A DNA stretch of 64,000 bases from Streptoverticillium olivoreticuli subsp. olivoreticuli (GTDB taxonomy: Bacteria; Actinomycetota; Actinomycetes; Streptomycetales; Streptomycetaceae), in contig NZ_CP031455.1 of NCBI RefSeq assembly GCF_003391135.1, forward strand, positions 5,192,001 to 5,256,000, read 5' to 3'. Positions within the stretch are counted from its first letter, which is position 1; each line of letters opens with the position of its first letter. Of this stretch, positions 18,201 to 26,800 are shown in pieces. A program made the translations under genes and the position numbers. Under the pieces are notes generated by a model. That model was not told the origin of the DNA. It saw only the letters and a list, made by a program, of their open reading frames with translations, and did not search any database.

Positions 18201-18230
18201 GGGGGCGTCCCGTCATCGGGCGCCCCCTTT
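18201..18230 (+). terminator. Rho-independent-type terminator
   Basis: gggggcg-t-cccg, loop tcat, then cggg-cgccccc form an 11-bp stem with one bulged T, followed by TTT. It lies upstream of the GMC oxidoreductase gene and could end a transcript from the structured segment at 18048-18129. Confidence 0.55.
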
Positions 18231-18326
18231 CAATGCGCGGCTATAGCCAGTGACCGCTCCAGAGAAGCCCGGTCGACCGATACGGTGACCGATCCGTGTT
18301 GATCGCGCCGCGGCGAGGCTTTGGGC

Positions 18327-19811
18327 ATGCCCATTTTCGACATCCTTATCGTCGGCGGCGGCTCCGCAGGGGCCGTGCTTGCTGCTCGGTTGAGTGAGAA
18401 CGCCGATCGCACCGTGCTGCTTCTGGAAGCGGGGCCGGTGTATGCGCCGGACGGATATCCGGAAGCCGTCGCCGACAGCAGTCGGCTCGGGGGCTGGACC
18501 GGGCACGACTGGGGGTATCGCTCCGAGCCCGGGTACATCGGGCATTCTGTCGACGCGTTCCGCGGGAAGGTGCTCGGGGGGAGTTCCGCTGTGAACGGTT
18601 CTGTCGCCGTGCGCGCCCTGCCGTCTGATTTCGCTCGCTGGGCGGAGCGTGGGCTCAAGGGATGGTCGTACGAGGAGCTGCTGCCCGCGTTCAAGGCCCT
18701 GGAGGCGACGGCGGCCGGTGCGGACGAGTTGCACGGGCGTACGGGCCCGCTGCCCGTCACCCAGCTCGGCCGCGACGACATCAGCACCATGCAGCGCGCC
18801 TTCGTCGACGCGGCGCGCGCGGAAGGGGTCCGGGCCACCGACGACTTCAACGGCGCCCGCCCCGATGGCGTCGGCCCGTACCCGATGAACGTCCGCGACG
18901 GCGTGCGCGTCAACACCGGCATGGCCTATCTGACGGCCGACGTCCGGGCCCGGGAGAACTTCACCATCCGTGGTGACGCCCTGGTGGATCGCGTCCTTTT
19001 CGACGGCACGCGCGCCGTGGGCGTACTCCTCGCGGACGGTACCGAGTTGGCGGCGGGCGAGGTGATCCTCTCCGCCGGGACGTACGGCAGCGCCGCCGCC
19101 CTGCTGCGCTCCGGCATCGGCCCCGCCGACGATCTCGCCGCCCTCGGCATCCCCGTCGTCGCCGACCTGCCGGTCGGGCTGCGGCTCCAGGACCACCCCT
19201 TCTTCTACAACGCCTACGCCGCCGACCCCGACCGGATCGGCGCGGGCACGCCCGTCATCGGCGCGAAGGTGTGGACCGCGAGTTCCGAGGCGGCGGAGGG
19301 CGAGCTGGACCTGCACATCACGGCCACCCATCTCTTCGACCACGCGAGCAGCCCGACCGGTGTCGGCTTCGTGCTCGCCGTGGCCCTCGTACGGCCCGCC
19401 TCGCAGGGGACGCTCACGCTCACCAGCCGCGATCCCTCGGCCGCGCCGCGCATCGATCTCAACTTCCTTGCGGAACCGGTGGATCGGCGGCGATTGGCGG
19501 AGGGGATTGCGTTGGCGCGGCGGATCGGGGCCAGGGAGCCGCTTGCTTCGTTGATCGTGTCGGAGCTCAATCCTGGGGCGGGGGTGGTCGAGGAGGTGAT
19601 GCTTTCCACTCTCGATACGTATCACCATCCGACGTCCACGGCGCCTATGGGGGCGGAGGGGGATCCGGCGGCGGTTACTGATGCGGTGGGGTTGGTGCGG
19701 GGGGTTAGTGGGCTGCGGGTTGTGGATGCGTCTATTTTGCCTGATGTGCCGTCCGCTGCCGCGAATTTGACGGTTATCGCGGTGGCGGAGCGTATTGCTG
19801 CGCGCATCTGA
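18327..19811 (+). CDS. GMC-family FAD oxidoreductase
   Basis: A 494-residue glucose-methanol-choline oxidoreductase. The N-terminal FAD-binding motif FDILIVGGGSAGAVLAARLSE is split here by the Rossmann GxGxxG; GKVLGGSSAVNG near residue 85 is the GMC signature 1; AGTYGSAALL-type sequence (ILSAGTYGS) near 250 is signature 2; and the C-terminus has the active-site region DTYHHPTSTAPMG (His-His). It oxidises an alcohol using FAD, the acceptor and substrate unknown; choline dehydrogenase-like enzymes are the nearest named group. The ATG at 18327 is preferred over a TTG 6 bp upstream. Confidence 0.88.
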   Translation: MPIFDILIVGGGSAGAVLAARLSENADRTVLLLEAGPVYAPDGYPEAVADSSRLGGWTGHDWGYRSEPGYIGHSVDAFRGKVLGGSSAVNGSVAVRALPSDFARWAERGLKGWSYEELLPAFKALEATAAGADELHGRTGPLPVTQLGRDDISTMQRAFVDAARAEGVRATDDFNGARPDGVGPYPMNVRDGVRVNTGMAYLTADVRARENFTIRGDALVDRVLFDGTRAVGVLLADGTELAAGEVILSAGTYGSAAALLRSGIGPADDLAALGIPVVADLPVGLRLQDHPFFYNAYAADPDRIGAGTPVIGAKVWTASSEAAEGELDLHITATHLFDHASSPTGVGFVLAVALVRPASQGTLTLTSRDPSAAPRIDLNFLAEPVDRRRLAEGIALARRIGAREPLASLIVSELNPGAGVVEEVMLSTLDTYHHPTSTAPMGAEGDPAAVTDAVGLVRGVSGLRVVDASILPDVPSAAANLTVIAVAERIAARI

Positions 19812-19875
19812 GGGGGTGCCGCCGGGCCCTTGCGGCGGGTGGGCGATGCCGGGCCTTCGGCTGCGGGCCGGTTGC

Positions 19876-19961
19876 GCCTGCGGCGGGCTTTTTCCCCACC
19901 CCGCCCCTTCCCGAAACTGGGGCTCCGCCCCAGACCCCGGTCCTCAAACGCCGGACGGGCT
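19876..19961. repeat. Streptomyces-type intergenic repeat, copy A
   Basis: This is a full-length copy: gcctgcggcgggctttttcc, then ccccttcccgaaactggggc, a tccgccccagaccccg segment and cctcaaacgccggacgggct at the end. It lies between the stops of the convergent GMC and LAL genes. The self-complementary part (actggggc / gccccag) may act as a terminator. Confidence 0.88.
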
Positions 19962-19999
19962 GGATTTTGCGCACCCGGGACCACGGGAAGGCCCCGTTA

Positions 20000-22684
20000 C
20001 TACGTCAAGCGCAAGCCGTTGTCGAAATCCACCCGTGCCAGATCCGCCCGCGACGTTATCCCCACCTTGGGGAAGACGTTCGACAAGTGGTGGCCCACCG
20101 TTCGGGGGCTGATCAGCAATTGCGCCGCTATCTCGCGGTTCGTGAGGCCGTCCGCCGCCAGGCGGGCGACGCGGAGTTCCTGGGGGGTGAGGGAGATTCC
20201 GGGGGTGGTGGAGCGGCGTAGTTGTTGGCCGGTGAGTTCTTGTTCGTGGAGGGCGCGTTCCAGGAAGGTCGGGGCGCCCAGGCGGCGGAACGTCTCAGCC
20301 GCTTCGGCGAGTTGGACGCGTGCCTCCGTGCGGAGGCGGGCGCGGCGGAGCCACTCGCCGTAGAGGAGGCGGGTGAGGGCCTGGTCGAAGGGGCGGGCCG
20401 CCATGCCCTCCAGGGCGAGCAGGAAGTGGGACCCCTTCGCCGCCGGATCCTCGGTGAGGAGGGCCTCGCAGCGGTGCGCGGCGGCCCTCGCCCAGGCCGT
20501 GCCCGTACGGTCGGCCCACCGGGACAGCAGCCGTACGTGCGGAAGGGCGGCGTCCGGGCGGTCGGCCCGTACGGCCGCCTCAGCCGTGTCCGCGGCCGCG
20601 AGCAGGGCGAACGTGCCGTGCGCGGCGACGTGGCCCGGTTCGGTGATCGGGGACAGCCACTGGAGGGCCTCGTCCGCGCGCCCGGCGTGCAGCGCGGCCT
20701 GGCCGCGGCTCCAGTAGGCGGCGGCGGTGAGGGCCCGTACGCCGCGTGGCACGGACAGCTCCAGCGTGCGGTCGGTCAGGGCCACGACCGTCTCCTCGTC
20801 GCCGCGCAGGGCGGCGAGCCAGGCCAGGACGCTGCGGCACTGCGTGGCCGCGTGATCGGCGCCGATCTCCTCGGAGAGGCGGAGGGCCTCGGTCGCGTCG
20901 GCGGTGGCGTCGGCCCACCGGCCGCGCACGGCGTCGAGGGTGGCGGTCTGCGGCACGGTCAGGACGATGGCGGTGGCCGCGTCCGTGCGCCGCAACTCTG
21001 CGATCTTCCGCCGGAACGCCTCGGCGAGGGCCTCCTCCGCACCCCAGGCCACGCCGAGCGACGCGGGCGGGATGAGGCGCCAGCTACTGGCGCCGAGCCG
21101 GGCGACGGTGTCCTCGGTGAGGGCGGGCGGGGCGCCGTCCTCCCGCCACCAGCCGACGAGGGGCGGCACGTCGGGGAGGGCGGTGAGCACGTCGAGGGCG
21201 GCGGCGTGGAGGGCGGGCGCGCCCGCGGTCCAGCCGGCGCGTACGGCCATGGTGGCCAGTTCGAGCTTCTTCACGGGCCGGGAGACGGCGCGCACGTCGC
21301 GCATGAGGTGGCGGTGGGCCGTCCTCTGGTCGCCGTGCCCGAACTCGATCAGTCCGCGCAGGCCGCCGCTGAGCTCCGCGACGGCGTCCTCGGAGGACAG
21401 GTGCGTCGCCCGCGCCAGCAACTCCCTCGCGGCGGGCACCTGGCCGGCCTCCCACGCGGCGCGCGCACCGCGTGCCAGCCGGACCGCCGCCTCGTCGGGG
21501 CAGGGGGACAGCTCGGCGGCGCGGCGCAGGATCTGCGCGGCGGACGCGCAACCGCCGCGCGCCCAGGCCCGGTCGGCGGCGGCGACCAGGAGCGAGGCGA
21601 CGTCCTCGTCCGGCCCGTCGCAGGCGGAGGCCAGATGCCAGGCGCGCAGCTCGTCGGCGTCCTCGCCGGCTCCGGCGAGCACGCGGGCCAGGGCCCGGTG
21701 CACGGCCTGCCGTTCGGTGAAGGGCGCCTCCTCGTAGACCACGGTCCGTACGAACGGGTGGCGGATGCGGACCCGGTCGCCGTGCGTGTCGAGGAGGCCG
21801 TGGCGGAGCGCCTCGTCCCAGGCGGCCGTGCCGACGCCGAGGGCGCCGGCCGCCTCGCGCAGGGCCCAGCGCTCGCCGCGTTCCTCGGCGGCGGCGAGCA
21901 GCAACAGGGTGCGGGTGCGGGGGCCGAGCGCCTCGACGCGGGCGTTGAAGGCGCGCCGCAGCCGCGGCCCGACGGCGACGCGCTCGCCGGGTGCGGACGG
22001 CCCGGCGGCCTCCAGCGCGCCCGGCAGCTCCTGGAGGGCCAGCGGATTGCCGCCCGCCGTGCGGACGGTGCGGGCGAGGAGCGGCTCCCCGGCCGAGGGC
22101 GTCGCGGCGGCCGCGAGGAGGCGCGCGTCGGCGTCGTCGAGGCCGCCGAGCTCCAGCGCGGGGAGCTGCGCCCAGGGGCCGGTGGCCGGGTCGGCGTGGG
22201 AGGTGAGGAACAGGGCGACGGGCTCGGTGCGCAGGCGGCGCACGACGAAGCAGAGGCACTCGACGGTGGGCGCGTCCAGCCACTGGGCGTCGTCGGCGAC
22301 CAGCAGGATCGGCTGCTCGCCGCCGAGTTCGGAGAGCAGGGTGAGGACGGCGGCGCCGATGAGGAAGCGGTCGGGGGCGTCGGCGCTGTGGCCGAGCGCA
22401 CGGCGCAGCGCGGCGGCCTGCGGTGCGGGGAGGGTGCCGATGCGGTCCACGACGGGCCACAGCAGTTCGTGCAGCGCGGCGAACGCGAGCCCGGATTCCA
22501 TGCGGGTGCCGCGGCAGCTCAGCACGGTGAAGTCGGTGGCGGAGGCGGTCGCGTACTCCAGCAGCGCGGTCTTGCCGATGCCGGGGTCCCCCCAGAGCAC
22601 CAGTCCCGCCCCCGTGCCCTCGCGTGCCCCGGTGAGGACGCGGTCGAGCTCTGTCTTTTCCTGGTGCCGTCCGTACAGCGTCAT
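20000..22684 (-). CDS. LAL-type LuxR-family transcriptional regulator with AAA ATPase
   Basis: An 894-residue large ATP-binding LuxR regulator. The N-terminus begins TLYGRHQEKTELDRVL and has a Walker A motif GDPGIGKTALLE (about residues 32-43) and Walker B ILLVADDAQWLD (about 125-136). A long middle helical, TPR-like region follows. The C-terminal LuxR helix-turn-helix is LTPQELRVARLAADGLTNRE plus SPRTVGHHLSNVFPKVGI (about 825-885). LALs respond to ligands such as maltotriose (MalT) and often activate biosynthetic operons. It is divergent from the catalase-like gene (157 bp apart), which it may regulate. Confidence 0.92.
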   Translation of the reverse strand: MTLYGRHQEKTELDRVLTGAREGTGAGLVLWGDPGIGKTALLEYATASATDFTVLSCRGTRMESGLAFAALHELLWPVVDRIGTLPAPQAAALRRALGHSADAPDRFLIGAAVLTLLSELGGEQPILLVADDAQWLDAPTVECLCFVVRRLRTEPVALFLTSHADPATGPWAQLPALELGGLDDADARLLAAAATPSAGEPLLARTVRTAGGNPLALQELPGALEAAGPSAPGERVAVGPRLRRAFNARVEALGPRTRTLLLLAAAEERGERWALREAAGALGVGTAAWDEALRHGLLDTHGDRVRIRHPFVRTVVYEEAPFTERQAVHRALARVLAGAGEDADELRAWHLASACDGPDEDVASLLVAAADRAWARGGCASAAQILRRAAELSPCPDEAAVRLARGARAAWEAGQVPAARELLARATHLSSEDAVAELSGGLRGLIEFGHGDQRTAHRHLMRDVRAVSRPVKKLELATMAVRAGWTAGAPALHAAALDVLTALPDVPPLVGWWREDGAPPALTEDTVARLGASSWRLIPPASLGVAWGAEEALAEAFRRKIAELRRTDAATAIVLTVPQTATLDAVRGRWADATADATEALRLSEEIGADHAATQCRSVLAWLAALRGDEETVVALTDRTLELSVPRGVRALTAAAYWSRGQAALHAGRADEALQWLSPITEPGHVAAHGTFALLAAADTAEAAVRADRPDAALPHVRLLSRWADRTGTAWARAAAHRCEALLTEDPAAKGSHFLLALEGMAARPFDQALTRLLYGEWLRRARLRTEARVQLAEAAETFRRLGAPTFLERALHEQELTGQQLRRSTTPGISLTPQELRVARLAADGLTNREIAAQLLISPRTVGHHLSNVFPKVGITSRADLARVDFDNGLRLT

Positions 22685-22841
22685 TTGCTGGAGATCCTAT
22701 AAGGGGCCATTTCAGATCCCGGGGACGGAAATCCATGGGGAATCTCACGGCCCGACACGGGGCGGAACGGCCAATTCCGTTGTGGGGGTACGGATACGGT
22801 GACGGATCCGCCCTCCGCGCGCGGGCCCTAGCGTGCGCCGC

Positions 22842-23720
22842 ATGCGCACCTCTGCATCTGCCGATTCCCTTCTTGACGACGTGGCCGCGGCGGTCGGCGG
22901 CGACGCCTCCCGCGACCGGCTCCTGCACGCCCGCGGTGTTCTGGCCACCGGCCGCTTCACCCCGACCGCCGAATCGGGTGAGCTCAGCGCGGCGGCGCTC
23001 TTCGCCGGCCCGTCCGTGCCGGTCACTGCCCGTTTCTCCAGCACGCTCGGCGGCCATGACGGTGAACCCGGCGACCAGGGTCTCGCCGTCCGCTTCCACG
23101 TCGGCCCCGGGCAGGACATGGACCTCCTGGCCTTCACCCTGCCGGTCTTCTTCGTCCGCAACGCCCCGGACATGCTGGAGTTCCTGCGGGCCACCAACTC
23201 CGGTGATCCCGCCGCTGTTTCCGAGTTCGCCGCACATCACCCGGAAGCGGCCACGGCCATGGCCCTCGCCGAGGAGGCACGGCCCGCGGACAGCTTCACG
23301 GGTGTGACGTATCACGCCGTGCACACGTTCGGGCTGGTGGGCGAGAACGGGCGGTTGAGGTGGGCGCGCCTCGGCTGGGAGCCCTGGTGGCCTCTCGAAC
23401 CGCTCTCCCGCGAAGAGGCGCTCGCCCGGCCGGCGGACTATCTGACGCGAGGGCTCGCGGGGCGGCTGCCTTCCGGATTCCGGCTGGTCGCGCGGTTTCC
23501 CGGGGCGGATGATCTGGGTGTGCTGCACGATCCGACGCGGGTGTGGTCGACGTCTGCCGATCGGTCGGTCGATCTGGGTGAACTCATGCTGGACGCGGTG
23601 GGGGTGGGGGTGACGCCCCGCTTCGACCCGTTGCGGTTGCTGAGGGGGTTCGAGGCGCCGCGGGACGAGTTGGTCGGGGTGCGGTCGGGGGTGTACGGGG
23701 TGGGGTGGGGGCGGCGGTGA
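22842..23720 (+). CDS. Catalase-related haem protein
   Basis: A 292-residue protein of the small catalase-like family. The distal His lies in LLHARGVLATGRF, followed by VTARFSSTLGGHDGEPGDQG and the substrate-channel-like LAVRFHVG and FTLPVFFVRNAPDMLEFL. All parallel the catalase core, but the protein is about half the usual length and lacks the C-terminal flavodoxin-like region. Such minicatalases or SrpA-like proteins show weak catalase or organic-peroxide peroxidase activity. The ATG at 22842 is chosen over a GTG 9 bp upstream. It is divergent from the LAL regulator. Confidence 0.75.
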   Translation: MRTSASADSLLDDVAAAVGGDASRDRLLHARGVLATGRFTPTAESGELSAAALFAGPSVPVTARFSSTLGGHDGEPGDQGLAVRFHVGPGQDMDLLAFTLPVFFVRNAPDMLEFLRATNSGDPAAVSEFAAHHPEAATAMALAEEARPADSFTGVTYHAVHTFGLVGENGRLRWARLGWEPWWPLEPLSREEALARPADYLTRGLAGRLPSGFRLVARFPGADDLGVLHDPTRVWSTSADRSVDLGELMLDAVGVGVTPRFDPLRLLRGFEAPRDELVGVRSGVYGVGWGRR

Positions 23721-23738
23721 TGGGTGCGGGTTGCTTCC

Positions 23739-23870
23739 GCCTGCGGCGGGCTTTTTCCCCACCCCGCCCCTTCCCGAACCGGGGCTCGTGCCCCGGGCCC
23801 CCGGCTGCGGGTCCGCTGCGCCTGCGGCGGGAGCTCCCTGCGGGAGCGTCCTCAAACGCCGGACGGGCTG
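23739..23870. repeat. Streptomyces-type intergenic repeat, copy B
   Basis: This is a longer variant with the same ends (ctgcggcgggctttttcccc and cctcaaacgccggacgggct). Its interior carries an extra insertion that repeats the cctgcggcggg start. It fills the gap between the convergent catalase-like gene and the giant sensor gene, ending 4 bp before the latter's stop codon. Confidence 0.85.
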
Positions 23871-23873
23871 AAA

Positions 23874-26800
23874 TCAGCCCAACTTCGAGAGCAAGTCCAC
23901 GATCCGCCCCTGAACCTCCGCGCTTGTCGAGCGTTCCGCCAGGAACAGCACCGTTTCACCCGCCGCGAGCATCGCCAGTTGCGTCGGGTCCATGCCCGCG
24001 GACGTGTAGACGACCAGCGGCGTGCGGCTCAGGAGGCCGTTCGCGCGGAGCCAGTCGACGATGCCCGCGCGGCGGCGGCGTACCTGCATGAGGTCCATGA
24101 CGACGAGGTTCGGGCGCAGTTCGGCGGCGAGGGTCACCGCGTCCGCGTCGGTCGCCGCGCGGGCCACCTGCATGCCGCGCCGTTCCAGGGTCGCCGCCAG
24201 CGCGTCGGCGATCGGCTCCTGTTCCTCGATCAGGAGGACGCGTGAGGGGTGCATCTCGCTGTCGCGCGGGGCGAGGGCCTTGAGGAGCACGGCCGGGTCC
24301 GCCCCGTACGCCGCTTCCTTCGTCGCCTGCCCCAGACCGGCCGTCACCAGCACCGGGACCTCCGCCGCGCCGGCCGCCTCGCGCAGCGACTGGAGCGCGG
24401 TCCGGGTGATCGGGCCGGTCAGCGGGTCGACGAACAGCGCGGCCGGGTAAGCCGCTATCTGCGCGTCCACCTCTTCCCGCGAGTGCACGATCACCGGGCG
24501 GTAGCCGCGTTCGGTGAGCGCCGTCTGGGTGGAGGCGTCGGGGGCGGGCCAGACGAGGAGCCGGCGGGGGTTGTCCAGCGGCTCCGGCGGGAGCTCGTCG
24601 TCCATCGGGGGGCGCGGCGCGCCCACGACCTCGACCGCGCCGTTCGGGCCGTCGAGCGGCTCGGGTCCTTCCGTGCCCTCGTCCGGGGCCCCTATGGCGA
24701 ACGCGCGGCCCTGCGGCGCGCCGGGTGCCTGCGGGCGTGCGGTCGCGGCCGACGGGGTGTGCGTCTGGCGCTCCTCCTCGGAGGGGTTGCCCAGCTTGCG
24801 GCGCCTGCCCGAACCGACGGGCGTGCCGCCGGGGGGCGTCTCCCCGCCGCCGGGCCCCTGGCCGAGCGTACGGACGCTGATGGGCCGGGCCGCCTCGCCC
24901 TGCGGCGCGGCCGCCCCAGGCTCCTCGGCGAGCGCGCGCCGCGCGCGGCGGCGGCCGGTGGGAGCGGCGGCGTCCGCGTGGGGATCGGGGTGCGCGGCAC
25001 CGCCGGGGCGGACCTCGCCGCCGGGCGCGTCCGCGTCCTGAGGGTGCGCGGAGCCGTACGGCGCGCCGCCGGGCACCTTGGGCAGGCCCTGGTGCGGGGT
25101 GTCGTCCATGGCGGTGGCGGCACCGTCGGGCTCGCTCGCCGCGACAGGGCGCGCCTGCTGCTGAACCCTGCTCACGGCCGCGGCGGCCGGGTCGACGGGA
25201 GCGCTTGCCGCTTGGGCGGGGGCTCCGGTTTGTGCCGTACCGCCGGGTGCGGGGCGGTCCTGGTGCGGAGCGGTGGGGTGGGCGCCCGTGCGCCCGGGAG
25301 CACCTTCAACGGGCGCGCTCGCGTTGTCGGGTGCGGGGTGCGCGCCCGGTCCTCCCGGAACCGCGGGCGTGGCCGCGTCGCCCGTCGCCGGGCCCGTCCG
25401 GGGCTGATCCTGCCGCGGGGTGCCCGCCGTTGCCGTACCACCCGGCGCGGGCCAGGCGCTCGGCCCGCCTGGAACCGGGGCCGCGCCGCCGGGGACGCCG
25501 TCAACGGGCGTGCCCGCGGCGCCCGGTGCGGGGTGGCCTCCGGGGCGGCCCTGATGCGCGGAGCCCGCCTCGGGCCGGACCGGGTGCGGTGCGTCCGTCG
25601 TGTTCGAGCCGCCTGCCACCGCGAACGGAGCGGGCCCCTGTCCCGGGTCGGCCAGGAACGCCGCGGTGCCCGCTCCGGGGCCGCTCGGTGCGCCGCCACC
25701 GGGCTGCCCCGGGGCCGCGGGCATGGCGATGCCGTCAGGGGCGGAAGGGTGCTCGGGCCGGGCCGCATTCGGGCTGCCTGCGGCCGCGAACGGTGCTGCC
25801 GCTCCGCCCGTCGCGGGCCCCTGGTCCGGGTCGCCCGCGGCGGTGTACGGCGCGGAAGGGTGCTCGGGCCGGGCCTGCCGCGGGGTGCCCGCCGTGGCCG
25901 TGCCGCCCGGCGCGGCGTCGCGGTCCCCGGACAGGAAGGCCGCGGTCCCGCCTTGGTGCGGTGCAGCCGTCGTGGCCGCGCCACGGGGTGCGGAAAGGTG
26001 CTCGGGCCCGCTTCGGTGCGGGGCCGTGGGTGCGCCGCCGGGGTAGCCGCCCGGCTGGCCCGGTGTCGCGGGTGCGGTCGTGGCGCCCGGCGCGGGACGG
26101 CCCTCGGGCCGGCCCTGGTGCGGGGCCGTGGGCGCGCCGCCGGGGTAGCCGCCCGGCCGACCCGGTGTCGCGGGTGCGGTCGTGGCGCCCGGCGCGGGTC
26201 CGCTCCGGCCGACGGCCGCGGGCGCGGCCGTTCCGCCTGTCGCGGGCCCCTGGTCCGGGTCGGTCAGGAACGCCGCGGTGCCCGCCCCGGGGCCGCCTTC
26301 GGGGGCGTACGGCGCGGGTCCGCTCGGTGCGCCGCCACCGGGCTGCCCCGGGGCCGCGGGCGTGGCGATGCCGCCAGGCGCGGAGGGGTGCTCGTGCCGA
26401 GCTTGCTGCGGGACGCCCGCCGCTGCCGTGGTGCCCGGCGCGGCGTCGCCGCCTGCGGCCAGGAAGGCCGTGGTCCCGCCTTGGTGGGGTGCACCTGTCG
26501 TGGCCGCGCCGTGAGGTGCGGAAAGGTGCTCGGGCCCGCTTCGGTGCGGGGCCGTGGGTGCGCCGCCGGGGTAGCCGCCCGGCTGGCCCGGTGTCGCGGG
26601 TGCGGTCGTGGCGCCCTGCTGCGGGACGCCCGCCGGGGCCGTACCGCCCTGCGCGGGGTAGGTGTCCGGCCGAACCGGCGCGTCGCCGGTCCCCGTCACG
26701 AACGCCGCGGTCCGGCCCGGCTCGGGAGCCGGCGGGACCGCCACGGCCTGCCGCATGTCGTCCGTGCCGGCCGGGGAGCCCTTCTCCTCGGCCGGCGGCG

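Noticed and set aside
20222..22702. Long plus-strand frame opposite the LAL regulator
   Set aside because: The opposite strand carries intact Walker and LuxR motifs; this frame is Gly/Arg/Val-rich with no recognisable fold.
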